A stretch of DNA of 64,000 bases from assembly GCF_000306785.1 (NCBI RefSeq), contig NC_017955.1:3782001-3846000 (forward strand), written 5' to 3'. Shown piece by piece: positions 24,707 to 35,072 of the stretch. Within the stretch, counting starts at the first letter, position 1. Every line of letters starts with the position of its first letter. The DNA comes from Modestobacter italicus (lineage in GTDB: Bacteria > Actinomycetota > Actinomycetes > Mycobacteriales > Geodermatophilaceae). The notes beneath the pieces are model-generated. The model worked only from the letters and a program-made list of their open reading frames with translations. It was not told the origin of the DNA and did not search any database. The translations under genes and the position numbers were made by a program.

Positions 24707-27508
24707 ATGCCCACTCGCCCTACCGCTGTTGAGAACCTGCTCGAGTTGCGCGGCGTTGTCGAGGCGATCCGTCGTACGTCTGCCGTCGTCGAGTTCGGTC
24801 TCGACGGCACGGTGCTGACAGCCAACCAGAACTTCCTCGACACCATGGGATACGGGCTCGATGAGGTGCTGGGCAAGCCCCACAGCATGTTCGTCGACCC
24901 CGCCTACGCGGCCTCGGAGCAGTACTCCCTCTTCTGGAGGCAGCTGGTCGACGGGGCACTCGAATCAGGCACGGTGGTCAAGCGGCTGGCAAAGGGCGGT
25001 CGCGAGGTGTGGCTCCGTTCGTCGTACATCCCGGTGCCGGACGAGGACGGCCGGCCGGTCAAGGTGATCGTGGTGGCCATCGACATCACCGAGGGGAAAG
25101 TGGCTGCGCTGGAGCGAGAGAGCCAGGCAGTGGCGATCGACCGTTCGCAGGCGATGATCGAGTTCACGGTCGACGGCGTGGTGCTGAGCGCGAACAGCAA
25201 CTTCCTCGACGCAATGGGTTACACGCTCTCCGAGGTGCGCGGTAAGCACCACCGGATGTTCGTGGAGCCGTCGCTGGCCACGAGTCGGGAGTACACCGAC
25301 TTCTGGAAGCGACTCGGCTCGGGCCAGTTCGAGGGCGGGGTGTACAAGCGGCTGGCCAAGGGTGGTCGCGAGGTGTGGCTGCAGGCCACGTACAACCCGG
25401 TCCTCGACGAGGACGGCATGCCGATGAAGATCGTGAAGTTCGCCAGCGACATCACTGTCGCTCGGCGGGCGGACGCCGAGTCCCGCGGCAAGGTCGCGGC
25501 CATCGACCGGGCACAAGCGGTGATCGAGTTCGACCTCGATGGGACCGTGCTGAGCGCGAACACTAACTTCTTGCAGACCATGGGCTATGCGCTGCCCGAG
25601 GTGCAGGGCAAGCACCACAGCATCTTCTGCGAGCCCGCCCTCGCGAGCAGCCCGGAGTACGAGGAGTTCTGGACGCGGCTGGGCAGCGGCGGGTATGAGT
25701 CAGGCGAGTTCAAACGGCTGGCCAAGGACGGGCGCGAGGTGTGGTTGCAGGCCACGTACAACCCGATCCTGGACGACTTCGGCAAGCCCGTGAAGATCGT
25801 CAAGTTCGCCAGCGACATCACCGAGGTGAAGTTCGCCGGGGCCGAGGCGCGCGGCAAGGTGGCAGCAATCGAGCGCGCACAGGCGGTCGTGGAGTTCGAC
25901 CTGACCGGTCGGGTGCTGACGGCGAACCAGAAGTTCACGGACACCATGGGCTACCCGCTCGCGGAGATCCGCGGCAAGCACCACCGCATCTTCTGCGACC
26001 CGACCCACACCGCCAGTGATGAGTACGCCGACTTCTGGGAGCGGCTGGGACAGGGCCACTACGAGGCCGGGGAGTACAAGCGCCGTGACAAGGACGGGCA
26101 CGACGTCTGGCTGCAAGCCACCTACAACCCCATCATCGACGACTCAGGCCGCGTCGTGAAGATCGTCAAGTTCGCCACCGACATCACCCGCACGAAGCGG
26201 CAGACCGCCGAGTACAACGGCAAGGTCACGGCGATGGACCGCGCCCAGGCGGTCATCGAGTTCGACCTCGACGGCACGGTCCTCACCGCGAACGCGAACT
26301 TCCTGGCCGCACTCGGCTACACGCTCGCCGAGGTCCAGGGCAAGCACCACCGGATCTTCTGCGACCCGGCCTACACCACGACCGAGGAGTACCGCGACTT
26401 CTGGGAGAAGCTGAGCAGCGGCGACTTCCACACCGGGGAGTACCGGCGGCTCCACAAGAACGGCCAGGACGTCTGGATCCAGGCCAGCTACAACCCGATA
26501 CTCGATGACACCGGCCGGCCGTTCAAGGTGGTCAAGTTCGCGTCCGACGTGACCCAGACGAAGCTCCGCAACGCCGAGATCGAAGCGCGGGTCAACGCCG
26601 TCGACCGCGCCCAGGCGGTCATCGAGTTCGACCTCGACGGCAACGTCCTCTCGGCCAACGAGAACTTCCTGCGCACGATGGGCTACTCGCAGCGGGAGAT
26701 CCTCGGGCACCACCACAGCGAGTTCTGCGCCGACGACTACATCCGATCGCCGGAGTACCGCGACTTCTGGCTGCGGCTGGGCAAGGGCGAGGTGCTCGCC
26801 GGCCGGTTCCACCGCAAGGGAAAGTACGGCCGCGACGTGCACATCCAGGCGACCTACAACCCGATCCTCGACTTGAGCGGCCGACCGTTCAAGGTGGTCA
26901 AGTTCGCCTACGACGTCACGGCGGAGGTGGAGCGGGAGATGCGGATCGCGAGCGGCACCAAGGAGATGACGACGTCGGTGCGCAACCTGTCGGCGTCCAT
27001 CGAGGACATCGCCCGGAGCTCGCAGACGGCGACTGGGCTGGCTACCGAGACACAAGACAACGCGCGCCAGGGTGTCGAGGCGCTCCGCGCGTCCCTGGAG
27101 GCGATCGCCCTGATCCAGAAGTCGTCCAACTCGATCACCGAGATCGTCCGGGTGATGGGCGAGATCGCGAACCAGACCAACCTGCTGGCGTTCAACGCCT
27201 CGATCGAGGCCGCCCGCGCCGGCGAGCACGGCGTCGGGTTCTCCATCGTCGCCGGCGAGGTCCGCAAGTTGGCGGAGCGCTCGTTCGAGGCGTCCCAGCA
27301 GATCGGCAAGCTCATCGAGGAGTCCGCCGAGCGGGTGGCCCAGGGGTCGCACGTCTCGAAGCGAGCGGAGAGCGCCTTCGAGCAGATCGTCTCCAGCGTC
27401 ACCCGCACCAACGAGACGATCCACAGCATCTCGGCGTCCACGCAGTTGCAGCAGGCGGCTTCGCGCGAGGTGGACGAGTTGATCGCCCAGCTGGCGTCGG
27501 CGGACTGA
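24707..27508 (+). CDS. Soluble chemoreceptor with six tandem PAS domains
   Basis: A 933-residue cytoplasmic receptor without membrane spans. Six PAS domains of the same type occupy about 26-740, each opening like [19 protein letters not shown], with a central [10 protein letters not shown] block and closing with PILD...[11 protein letters not shown]. The repeats are spaced at exactly 122 codons except the first interval of 123. The MCP signalling domain (about 760-933) has the tip [18 protein letters not shown] and [16 protein letters not shown]. Such PAS domains often bind heme or flavin and sense redox or oxygen; the conserved histidine pair in GKHHR might serve here, but this is inference. 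Five bases separate it from the CheW gene downstream, so the two form an operon. Confidence 0.94.
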   Translation: MPTRPTAVENLLELRGVVEAIRRTSAVVEFGLDGTVLTANQNFLDTMGYGLDEVLGKPHSMFVDPAYAASEQYSLFWRQLVDGALESGTVVKRLAKGGREVWLRSSYIPVPDEDGRPVKVIVVAIDITEGKVAALERESQAVAIDRSQAMIEFTVDGVVLSANSNFLDAMGYTLSEVRGKHHRMFVEPSLATSREYTDFWKRLGSGQFEGGVYKRLAKGGREVWLQATYNPVLDEDGMPMKIVKFASDITVARRADAESRGKVAAIDRAQAVIEFDLDGTVLSANTNFLQTMGYALPEVQGKHHSIFCEPALASSPEYEEFWTRLGSGGYESGEFKRLAKDGREVWLQATYNPILDDFGKPVKIVKFASDITEVKFAGAEARGKVAAIERAQAVVEFDLTGRVLTANQKFTDTMGYPLAEIRGKHHRIFCDPTHTASDEYADFWERLGQGHYEAGEYKRRDKDGHDVWLQATYNPIIDDSGRVVKIVKFATDITRTKRQTAEYNGKVTAMDRAQAVIEFDLDGTVLTANANFLAALGYTLAEVQGKHHRIFCDPAYTTTEEYRDFWEKLSSGDFHTGEYRRLHKNGQDVWIQASYNPILDDTGRPFKVVKFASDVTQTKLRNAEIEARVNAVDRAQAVIEFDLDGNVLSANENFLRTMGYSQREILGHHHSEFCADDYIRSPEYRDFWLRLGKGEVLAGRFHRKGKYGRDVHIQATYNPILDLSGRPFKVVKFAYDVTAEVEREMRIASGTKEMTTSVRNLSASIEDIARSSQTATGLATETQDNARQGVEALRASLEAIALIQKSSNSITEIVRVMGEIANQTNLLAFNASIEAARAGEHGVGFSIVAGEVRKLAERSFEASQQIGKLIEESAERVAQGSHVSKRAESAFEQIVSSVTRTNETIHSISASTQLQQAASREVDELIAQLASAD
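24779..26920 (+). repeat. Six tandem PAS-coding repeats, period 366 bp
   Basis: The hexamer GAGTTC in the first strand of each PAS recurs at 24791, 25160, 25526, 25892, 26258 and 26624. The first interval is 369 bp, then 366 bp four times. Not one codon has been gained or lost between repeats 2 and 6, and blocks such as GGCAAGCACCACCG recur, so the array grew by recent in-frame duplication or is kept uniform by conversion. Confidence 0.9.
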
Positions 27509-27513
27509 CGACC

Positions 27514-29031
27514 ATGGCCATCACGCGTGAGGGTGTGGAAGCTCGGAGCGCCGACGCTGACGTCGTCTACGGCCTTCTGCGCCTGGCCGGCATGGACGTC
27601 GCCCTGCCGCTGTCGGCACTGCGGGAAGTCGTCCCCTGCCCGGCCGAGCTGACCAGGCTGCCAGCGGCCGTACCGGGCCTCCTGGGTGCGATCGAGTTGC
27701 GCCGCCTCGTCCTCCCGGTGCTCGACCTCCACGCAGCCCTCGGCCGGCCCGAGGACCGGCGCGTCGACCAGGTCGTCGTCGTGCTCGCCGACGAGGGACG
27801 GGTGCTGGGCTTGCTCGCCGACGAGGTGCAGGGCATCTGTCGGGTGCCGGCCGACGTCCTCGTCGCCGCGCAGGCCACCGGCGGTGGGTTGTTGTTCTCC
27901 CACACCTTCCGCCACCCGGAGACCGGCCGGGCGCACAGCGTGCTGGACGCCGGCGCGGTGCTCGACCTCCCGGGCGTGCCCACGGTCACCGACCGATCCC
28001 GGACCGTGGACACCGCACGCGGCGATGGAGTCGGCGCGATCAGCCGGCGGACACTCACCGTGCTGCGCTGCGGCGCGTACCGGCTGGCGATCGACGCCGC
28101 ACACGTGCACACCACCGTCCCGACCCCGCAGCTGCGCCCGTCGGTCCTGACCAGCCGACTGTGCCCGGGGTCCGTCGTGTACGACGACCGAGAGGTGCCG
28201 GTCATCGATCCGCTGGTGCTCCTCGGCCTCGGTGAGCTACCGGCCGCGGACACCGGCGCCGGCCTCGTGCTGGACCTCGAATCCGGGTACGTCGTGCTGG
28301 CGCTCAGCGAGCTGCTGGAACTCGCGTACGTCGACCCGGACGACGTCCTGCCTGTTCCTTCCTTCGGCCTCCCCAGAGCGGACCTGCTCGCCGGGATGGT
28401 CGAGGTCGGCGGCATCGGCGACTGCCTGGTGCTGGACGGTGCGAACTTGATGACCGACCCGCAGTTGAGCGGCTTTGCCGCTGTGAACACGGCCGTGGAG
28501 AGCGCGCGCAGCGGTGACGACACCGCAGTGATCGCAGCGGCCGCCACGGCCGGAGGCGCACCGCCGTACCTGACCTACTCGATCGGTGTGGACCTCGCGA
28601 CACGCCTCGAGCAGATCAGCGAGATCCTGCCGTTTCCGGACGCGCTGACCCGGACGTCAGTGCCGGGCCTGCTGGGTCTGGTCACGCATCGTCGGGCCGT
28701 CGTCCCGGTGTTGTGCCTGTCGACTCTGCTCGGCCGCGAGCAGCGGGAGGTCGGGCCGTCGACCTGCTTGCTGCTGGCGGAGGTCGACGACCGCCCGGTC
28801 GCCTTTGCGGTCGACGCTCTGCGCAGCATCGCCCCGCTCACCTGGACCGACGCCGAACAGGCCTCGAGGGGCACGGCCGACGACAGGGGCAGCACGCTGC
28901 GCTCGGCGCCTCTGGTGCGGGTGGGCGAGGACAGCCGACTACTGCCGGAGTTGGACCTCCGAGCCGTGGCGCGGCGCTTCATCTCGACTGCTGACGTCCT
29001 CACCGCCCCCGAAGCGGCGCTCGTCGTCTGA
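27514..29031 (+). CDS. Triple CheW-domain coupling protein
   Basis: A 505-residue protein made of three CheW-like SH3-type modules: about 17-150 (MDVALPLSALREVV, VPGLLGAIELRRLVLPVLDL), 170-315 (YRLAIDAAHVHTTV, VPVIDPLVLLGLG) and 350-490 (VDLATRLEQISEILPFPDAL, VPGLLGLVTHRRAVVPVL). CheW proteins bridge chemoreceptors and the CheA kinase; three domains in one chain could link several receptors. The second domain is the most divergent. The gene starts 5 bases after the six-PAS receptor stops and should be co-translated with it. No CheA, CheY or CheR/CheB is in the window, so the partner kinase lies elsewhere. Confidence 0.9.
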   Translation: MAITREGVEARSADADVVYGLLRLAGMDVALPLSALREVVPCPAELTRLPAAVPGLLGAIELRRLVLPVLDLHAALGRPEDRRVDQVVVVLADEGRVLGLLADEVQGICRVPADVLVAAQATGGGLLFSHTFRHPETGRAHSVLDAGAVLDLPGVPTVTDRSRTVDTARGDGVGAISRRTLTVLRCGAYRLAIDAAHVHTTVPTPQLRPSVLTSRLCPGSVVYDDREVPVIDPLVLLGLGELPAADTGAGLVLDLESGYVVLALSELLELAYVDPDDVLPVPSFGLPRADLLAGMVEVGGIGDCLVLDGANLMTDPQLSGFAAVNTAVESARSGDDTAVIAAAATAGGAPPYLTYSIGVDLATRLEQISEILPFPDALTRTSVPGLLGLVTHRRAVVPVLCLSTLLGREQREVGPSTCLLLAEVDDRPVAFAVDALRSIAPLTWTDAEQASRGTADDRGSTLRSAPLVRVGEDSRLLPELDLRAVARRFISTADVLTAPEAALVV

Positions 29032-29293
29032 ACCGCGCCTTGACCGGCTGAGGCCGTTGACGGGAGCCTCTGCACCAGTTCGTCACGGACCGTCGCCATC
29101 CGCACGACACTGCCTCGGTCATCCGCCGGCCTGCCGTCGCACGTCCAGGAGCGGCCTCCCAGTCCTGCGCCGATCGCGCCCAGTTCACGGCCCGCCGAGG
29201 ACGTTCGCGACAGACCCTCGCCGTTGACATCGCTGCAACGTCGAGTCCTCGAGCGCACAGACATCCGACCGAGTGTCGCGGACGGCCCCACGC

Positions 29294-29479
29294 TCACCTC
29301 TCGGTGGTCATCTCACCGGAATTGCCGTTCTTCTCCCGCTTGAAGGTGTAGGTACCCGCATGATCGCTGCAAAGCTCCCACCCCGCCCCACCCACGTCGT
29401 TGCATTCCCGCTCCATGACCTCGATGCGGTCACGGATCTTCATGTTGGGCTCGAGGATCTTGTACTCCCACGCCGTCAT
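29294..29479 (-). CDS. Small DUF4177-like protein
   Basis: A 61-residue protein with the pattern of DUF4177: an opening MTAWEYKILE strand, a helix, then GGAGWELCSDHAG and TYTFKRE. The family is small, cytoplasmic and of unknown function. ATG 29479 begins exactly at the conserved WEYK motif. It stands alone on the minus strand and converges with the triple-CheW gene. Confidence 0.72.
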   Translation of the reverse strand: MTAWEYKILEPNMKIRDRIEVMERECNDVGGAGWELCSDHAGTYTFKREKNGNSGEMTTER

Positions 29480-30285
29480 GACCAGCCATCATGGTGCCTT
29501 CATCACATCCCCGCGCAGCCGCGCCCGCGAGCCAGTCGTTGGTCGCCCTCGAGCTGAGGACGGGGCCGTGCCCGGGCCCGGTTGCTACGCCGTCAGGTCC
29601 AGGTCCCGTCCGAGCAGCTCCCGGCCGACCAGGTCGGTAATGACCATGACGAGGCGGAGCAACTCAGTGGTCATGGACCGGGCTGGGCATGTGCTTGACC
29701 GACGTGACCGCGGTGGTCGAGATGACTGTGACTCTGGGCGGTCGACGCGGCGCCGACCTAGACGTCGGCGGACAGCCCGCCGTCGGCGACGGTGGGTCTG
29801 TGCACCTGCCGAGGTCGGCGACAGAGCCACCAATCGAGCGCGTGATGGCGTGGCAGGTGCCTGGCTGCCTCAACTTCAAGTCGCACCACGCGCAGATGAG
29901 CGGCGATCAGCACTGCGCTGGATCTTGTGCGAACGCGGGAGGTCGACGCCGAACACGACGGGCGCCAGGCCGGCTCCATGGGGCCCGTCAACCGCCGGTC
30001 GGGTTCACCAGCTGCCGAAGAGTCGAAGGTGGTACCAGATCCTGCCCTTCAGCGGCGAGCGTCGCACTCACCGGGACATGAGTCGCCCGCTGAAGTGACC
30101 AAGTCAGTCCCGGACCACCGCGACGAACGACCGCAGTCCTTCAGCGTCGACTTGCCTCGGACCTTGCGTGGACGTTGTCATCAACGTGTCCGGCTGACAG
30201 TGAGCCAGTCGCCGTCGTGTCCGCGAACACAGCAGAACGTGGGCGTCGGCCCGCCGCGCAGTCACGGCTCGCTCGGCCGTTTTGC
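29480..30285. other. Long stretch without supported gene
   Basis: About 800 bases lie between the DUF4177-like gene and the chemoreceptor that ends at 30286. Open frames exist on both strands, but none has a family motif, a clear ribosome binding site or consistent composition. The stretch may be decayed coding sequence; I could not identify a parent gene. Confidence 0.45.
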
Positions 30286-31899
30286 TCAGTAGCTGAACTC
30301 GCCGACGGTGGCACGCAGGTCACTGGCCATCCGGGAGAGCTCATCGACCGCCAGGCGGGTCTGCGACAGTGCCTCGGTGGTCGCATCTGCCGCCGTCGAG
30401 ACCCCGGTGATGTTCGACGCGATCTCCGTCGTGCCATCCGCGGCCTCCTGCACCGACCGCGACATCTCGTTCGTCGTCGCCGTCTGCTCCTCCACCGCAC
30501 TCGCGATGGTCAACTGGTAGTCGTTGATCGACCCGATGATCTCCGAGATCCGCCCGATCGCCGACACCGCACCCGAGGTGTCACCCTGGATCGCCTCCAC
30601 CCGCCGCGCGATGTCCTCCGTCGCCCGCGCCGTCTCCTGCGCCAGCTCCTTCACCTCGTTCGCCACCACCGCGAACCCCTTGCCCGCCTCACCGGCCCGC
30701 GCCGCCTCGATCGTCGCGTTCAACGCCAGCAGGTTCGTCTGCTCCGCGATCGAGGTGATGGTCTTGACCACCGCCCCGATCTCCTGCGACGAGTTCCCGA
30801 GCCGGATCACCGTCGTCGTCGTCGACTGCGCCTCCATGACTGCCTCAGCAGCCACCCGCGCGCCCTCGTTGGCGCTCTCCGAGATCTCCCTGATCGCCCC
30901 GGACATCTCGTCCGCACCCGCCGCCACGGTCGCCACGCTCCGGGACACCTCCTGGGCGGCAGCGCCGACCACCCCGGCCTGGGCAGCGGTCTCCTCCGCT
31001 GAGGCGGAGATCTGCGCCGACGAGGCCGACAGCTGCTCGGAGGCCGCGGCGACAGCGTCCGCGCTGGCCGCGACGGTGGAGACGACGGTCCGCAGCGAGG
31101 CGACCGACCCGTTGAGCGACGTCTCCAGGGCGCCCAGCTCGCCGCCCGATCGCTCGTCGACACTGGCGGTCAGGTTGCCGTCGGCCAGGTCCTTGAGAGC
31201 ACGCACGACGCGGCCCAGGGGCTTGGTGATGCTCCACGAGATGATCACTGCGGCGCCGACGAGACCCACCAAGGCAACGGCTGCAGCAAGGACGGCGATC
31301 GTCCTGCCTGTGTTGGCCGAAGTGACCGTGCCGGCCGCGGCCTCGGCGCTGCGATCAGCAAGCCTGCCACTCACGTCGCTCATCGCGCCGGCCACCCGCT
31401 GGTAGTTCGCGATCTCGTCGACGAGGACGAGGGCGTTGGCCTGGCTGACCCGCGCAGGATCGCCACTGCGGTAGGCGTCGTAGATGTTCGAGTCGACGTT
31501 CATGAAGTCGGCAAAGGCGGTCTGCGCGGCGAGCACGTCGTCCCGTTCGGACCCTGCCAGCCCGTCGGCGGCCGCGAGACGGTCGAGCAGGTCTGACAGC
31601 ACCTCGGTCGACGCCTGGAATGCCTCACGCGACCCACCTGAGGCGTCGAGGGTGGCGGGATTCAGATTGGCATCGAGGGAGTACGCGGTCTGCCAACCGT
31701 TCCAGTCGGCCGCGGCGTACTTGGCCTCGGCAGCCACCGCGGCCAGCGCTCGAGTGTCGTCGCTGCGCCTGCCGGAGTCGCTCACCTCGCTCAAACGAAC
31801 GACGCTCACCGTGGCCACCACGAGCAGTGCGAGGGCGCAGAGCCCGAAACCGGCGAGGAGCCTGACGGGTACGGACCAGCGGTCGACGATGCTCAACAT
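30286..31899 (-). CDS. Methyl-accepting chemotaxis protein
   Basis: A 537-residue transmembrane chemoreceptor. Span 1 (about 10-32, [20 protein letters not shown]), an extracytoplasmic four-helix-type sensor (about 35-190), span 2 (about 195-220), HAMP (about 220-272) and a signalling domain with [18 protein letters not shown] and [19 protein letters not shown]. Its signalling tip is nearly identical to that of the receptor at 22402-23985, so both should use the same CheA/CheW core while sensing different signals. ATG 31899 (MLSIVDRWS) is chosen; in-frame starts at 31923 and 31977 lack ribosome binding sites. Confidence 0.93.
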   Translation of the reverse strand: MLSIVDRWSVPVRLLAGFGLCALALLVVATVSVVRLSEVSDSGRRSDDTRALAAVAAEAKYAAADWNGWQTAYSLDANLNPATLDASGGSREAFQASTEVLSDLLDRLAAADGLAGSERDDVLAAQTAFADFMNVDSNIYDAYRSGDPARVSQANALVLVDEIANYQRVAGAMSDVSGRLADRSAEAAAGTVTSANTGRTIAVLAAAVALVGLVGAAVIISWSITKPLGRVVRALKDLADGNLTASVDERSGGELGALETSLNGSVASLRTVVSTVAASADAVAAASEQLSASSAQISASAEETAAQAGVVGAAAQEVSRSVATVAAGADEMSGAIREISESANEGARVAAEAVMEAQSTTTTVIRLGNSSQEIGAVVKTITSIAEQTNLLALNATIEAARAGEAGKGFAVVANEVKELAQETARATEDIARRVEAIQGDTSGAVSAIGRISEIIGSINDYQLTIASAVEEQTATTNEMSRSVQEAADGTTEIASNITGVSTAADATTEALSQTRLAVDELSRMASDLRATVGEFSY

Positions 31900-32180
31900 G
31901 GCAACTCTCGGGTCGGAGGGCATGACGCGGGATGCACCCGCGAGTGGAGTACGCCCGCGAGCACTTTCCGTCCTCATCGGCAGCTCGCGCTCCAGATGGA
32001 CCTGTGGAGGCGTCCTCTGTCAGATGGATGGTGGTACGGGACTCCTCGTCCGACCGTCTCGGGCGAGTCCCTCGTCGTGACACCGGTTGGCTCAGCTCGG
32101 GCCAGGGCACAGGTGGGACAGCCCGCCGTGACCCGAAGGCGCGGCCTCCGTGATGTGTCGTTCGTGCAGCTGGAGGAGCC

Positions 32181-33047
32181 ATGACGGCGGACTTGACGTC
32201 GGCATTCCGCCACGCCCCGATCGGGGTCGCCTTGGCCACTGTGGACGGCGTGCTGACCGAGGTGAACGCCGCTCTCACGGAGCTCTTGGGTCATGCGGCC
32301 GGGCACATGCGTGGCCGCCCACTGCTCGCGATGACGCATCCCGATGACGTGCCTGGCGCTCGGGACGCCTGCCGGGGTCTCGCGAGGAGCCGAAGCCGGC
32401 GGTGGTTGCACGAATGTCGGCTGGTCCATCGGGACGGACACGCAGTCCCTGTCCAGGTGACCAGTTCCTGGGTCGACAGCGGCACCGCCGACCCGCACCT
32501 GGTCATGCTCGTAGAAGACATCAGCGAGCGGAGCGCACGAGAGACCGAGTTGAGGCGGCGCAGTCTGCACGACCCGCTCACTGGCGTGGGCAACCGACGC
32601 AAGTTCAGCGAACGTCTCATGCATGCCCTACGTCACGGCCAGCAGGAGCTGACCCCCACCTGCCTCGTCGTGGTCGACGTGAATGCGTTCAAGATGATCA
32701 ATGACCGCTACGGGCATCAGGTGGGCGATCTCGTCCTGGTCGCCGTGGCAGAGAGACTGACGAGCACCGCCAGGCACAGTGACGAGGTCGTCCGCTTGGG
32801 CGGGGACGAGTTCGGCATCGTGTGTGGTGACACCACGACTCAAGAAGCAGCCGTCCTCGTGCGCCGACTGCGACGAGCCATGGCTGCACCGCTGCTGGTC
32901 GGAGATGCGGAGCTGATGGTGCGAGTCTCGGTCGGTGTCGGCGTCAGCGAGCCCGGGAACGATCCTGACGTGGCTGTTGTCGCGATCATGGCCCAGGCCG
33001 ACAAGGCGATGTACGCGAACAAGAGCTCAGCGGCTCACTGGGGCTAG
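32181..33047 (+). CDS. PAS-GGDEF diguanylate cyclase
   Basis: A 288-residue cytoplasmic enzyme expected to make cyclic di-GMP from two GTP. A PAS domain (about 5-118, FRHAPIGVALATVDGVL) precedes the GGDEF domain (about 125-285). The active site RLGGDEFG is intact, the nucleotide-binding DPLTGVGNRR is present, and RHSD five residues before the active site fits an inhibitory I-site. ATG 32181 follows GGAGGAGCC. No membrane span is visible. EAL-type proteins at 35314 and 45178 may oppose its activity. Confidence 0.95.
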   Translation: MTADLTSAFRHAPIGVALATVDGVLTEVNAALTELLGHAAGHMRGRPLLAMTHPDDVPGARDACRGLARSRSRRWLHECRLVHRDGHAVPVQVTSSWVDSGTADPHLVMLVEDISERSARETELRRRSLHDPLTGVGNRRKFSERLMHALRHGQQELTPTCLVVVDVNAFKMINDRYGHQVGDLVLVAVAERLTSTARHSDEVVRLGGDEFGIVCGDTTTQEAAVLVRRLRRAMAAPLLVGDAELMVRVSVGVGVSEPGNDPDVAVVAIMAQADKAMYANKSSAAHWG

Positions 33048-33160
33048 CGACCAGTCGACGCCGAGCTCACTTCGTCGCCCGCTGGACGTGGCCTGTAGCT
33101 CACTCGGGTTCGCAGAGCTGCTCGATCACTGCGCATGCGGAGCTTGATGGCCACGTCGGC

Positions 33161-33514
33161 TCACCAGCGTTCAGTGTCGGTGAAATGCCGTCCGGGATGC
33201 CCCTCGACCCACAGACACACTGGACCACTTGCTCCCCGGGAAGGCGCCACGGCGTCACAACTGGGCCGAGGGATGAGCTCTGCGGGATGAGCGCGCAACC
33301 AACGCAGCCAGAGGTCATTGCTGCCAGCTCCTGCGTCACCGTAGGCCGCTATGGTCCAGTGCTCCCCTGGATGGCCTGCGTCGAAGTCGCAGATCCAGAC
33401 GTCATCCGCGGGCCAGTCAGCGCCCATGGCATCGAGGCCTCGCAAGATGTCCGACGGCACGACGGCCACCTCACGACACTGTGTCCAAACGCGTTCCGAG
33501 AACCCCATCCACAC
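33161..33514 (-). CDS. Hypothetical protein with two C-x4-GHxGxH motifs
   Basis: A 117-residue protein containing the same motif twice: CDFDAGHPGEHWT (about 42-54) and CLWVEGHPGRHFT (about 100-112). Each has a cysteine followed by Gly-His and a second His, a spacing that could bind a metal ion; that is inference. Small actinobacterial proteins with this C...GHxGxH signature are widespread but uncharacterised. No signal peptide or membrane span is visible. ATG 33514 is the first start in the frame; a later one is possible. Confidence 0.7.
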   Translation of the reverse strand: MWMGFSERVWTQCREVAVVPSDILRGLDAMGADWPADDVWICDFDAGHPGEHWTIAAYGDAGAGSNDLWLRWLRAHPAELIPRPSCDAVAPSRGASGPVCLWVEGHPGRHFTDTERW

Positions 33515-33698
33515 ACACCTATCCGCGGCTTTACGACGTAAACCCCTCGCCTGACGACGCGCCGCCGTTCATCGGGGCTGATGTCCAGCAGCGCGCTGAG
33601 CTCGGAGCGTCACTTTGATGCTGCTTGCAACGCGGCATGGACGACCGTTGCCGGACCAGGAGTCCTTGCTGTCCAGGTCTCGTCCCATCCCGATCGTC

Positions 33699-34493
33699 TC
33701 AGGCGGCCGGCAAGCGCTCGCCGTTGAGCAAGATGGCCAACTGGGTACGGGTGCGGATGTCGAATCGGCGCAGGGCTGCGGTGATGTGACTCTTGACGGT
33801 CGCTGGGCTCAGGAACAACCGACTGGCGATCTCGCGGTTGCTCAAGCCCTCGGCCACCAGCAACGCCACGTCACGTTGCCGCTCGGTGAGCTGGTCCGCG
33901 GCACACCGCTCAGCGTCCTTCCGGGCTGGAACACCGGTGACGTAGTGCACGAGCTGGCGGGCCACGAGCGGGTCGAACGCAGTCTCCCGCCGGGCGAGCG
34001 CTCGGACGGCATCCACCAATTGCTGTGCAGCCGACTGACGTGGCAGAAGACCTCGAACGCCCGCCTGCAACACGCCGATCAACTCAGAGTCGGGCTGCCC
34101 CATGCTCTCTGCGAGCATCAGCACGCTGGTTCCGCCCTCACACACGTCCCGGAGCAGAAGCAGGTTCGTTGGGCCAACGAGCCCCTGTCGGACGACGACC
34201 ACCCGAGCCCCCGGCCCGCCGGCCGCCGTGAGCGTTCCAGCGAGAGTGCGAGCCTCAGCGACCACCGCCATGTCCGGCTGCGCCTCGAACACCACGCGCA
34301 GACCGAGGCGGAAGATCTCGTGGTCCTCGCACAACAGCACGCGCACAAGCGGCTGTGGGAGCCGAGTCGCACGCGGCCGGAGAATGGGTCGGGTGGCGCT
34401 CACTCCGGGCGCTCGAGCCGCGTCCTTCAGGAGGCGGCCCTTCGGTCCGTCGTCGGGCTCACGAGATCGTGAGTCACCGTAGGGCGAACCCAT
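33699..34493 (-). CDS. LuxR/NarL-type regulator with atypical receiver domain
   Basis: About 264 residues. A receiver-like domain (about 50-165) opens with VRVLLCEDHEIFRLGL and a LuxR-type helix-turn-helix follows (about 195-255, LTERQRDVALLVAEGLSN, then LSPATVKSHI). The acidic pair ED is kept, but the phospho-acceptor strand reads VVVVRQGLVGP where an aspartate is expected, so ordinary phosphorylation looks impossible. Such pseudo-receivers act through dimerisation or ligands. ATG 34493 gives a 49-residue extension before the receiver; GTG 34346 would give the canonical N-terminus but lacks a ribosome binding site. No histidine kinase gene is adjacent. Confidence 0.88.
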   Translation of the reverse strand: MGSPYGDSRSREPDDGPKGRLLKDAARAPGVSATRPILRPRATRLPQPLVRVLLCEDHEIFRLGLRVVFEAQPDMAVVAEARTLAGTLTAAGGPGARVVVVRQGLVGPTNLLLLRDVCEGGTSVLMLAESMGQPDSELIGVLQAGVRGLLPRQSAAQQLVDAVRALARRETAFDPLVARQLVHYVTGVPARKDAERCAADQLTERQRDVALLVAEGLSNREIASRLFLSPATVKSHITAALRRFDIRTRTQLAILLNGERLPAA

Positions 34494-35018
34494 GCCACTG
34501 TCCTGAATCGTGAGAACCCCCGCGACACGAGCGTTGCGACCGTCCCTGCGATGGAGCAGAGCGGTGACCCGACAGCCGCCCGGCTCACGACCACCAAAAA
34601 GGTAGCGCACAACCGAGTCGCGAGGACGCCTTCCACCCAGAATTCTCAGCAGCTAGTTCACGGTGAGCAGTCTGCTCGGCGGCAGTCCTGCGCGACGGCT
34701 GGCTCTTGAGAAGATGACTTGGCCCGATGGCAATGCGCCGAGCTCCCCCATCGGCAGGTCTGCGCTGCGACGTTGTGCCTTCACATGCCGTGCTCGGACC
34801 AGGCGAGGACTGAGCCACAGCCGATCAGCAACAGTCATCCCGCTGTCGCCACCACTTCCTCGTGGTGCTGCCGGCGCCCTGAGGGTCGACCGCCGACCGT
34901 CCTTGGTCACTGTCACGCGATGCCTCAGACATCGGCGGGATCGCAGCGGGTTGATGCCGTAGGCGCTCGGCGAAGCGCCAGTCACAGTCGCGCAGGTCAG
35001 GTGAACCCAACGGGAGTT
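34494..35018. other. Intergenic stretch without supported gene
   Basis: About 520 bases lie between the LuxR-type regulator and the hairpin at 35019-35050. Minus-strand frames here (for example 34653-35060) yield arginine-rich, low-complexity proteins without motifs and would run through the hairpin, so I left them out. Confidence 0.45.
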
Positions 35019-35050
35019 GGCAGCCCTCTGTACTGGAACAGAGGGCTGCC
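35019..35050 (-). terminator. Strong hairpin, probable transcription terminator
   Basis: A perfect 13-bp stem (GGCAGCCCTCTGT / ACAGAGGGCTGCC) encloses a 6-base loop. It starts 22 bases after the stop of the DUF1059 gene on the minus strand. No T-run follows, as often in high-GC actinobacteria, so it is called a terminator on structure and place only. Confidence 0.7.
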
Positions 35051-35072
35051 GACCGCTCAAGGCCTGATGAGC

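Noticed and set aside
24779-26920. Possible CRISPR or other non-coding repeat array
   Set aside because: The regular 366-bp repeats are in-frame PAS codons inside a receptor gene.
22700-30800. Near-identical segments of the two membrane chemoreceptor genes as a possible mobile repeat
   Set aside because: The similarity is limited to the conserved signalling tip of methyl-accepting proteins and reflects family conservation.
34653-35060. Minus-strand frame of 135 codons
   Set aside because: It crosses the hairpin at 35019-35050, has no recognisable motif and no ribosome binding site.
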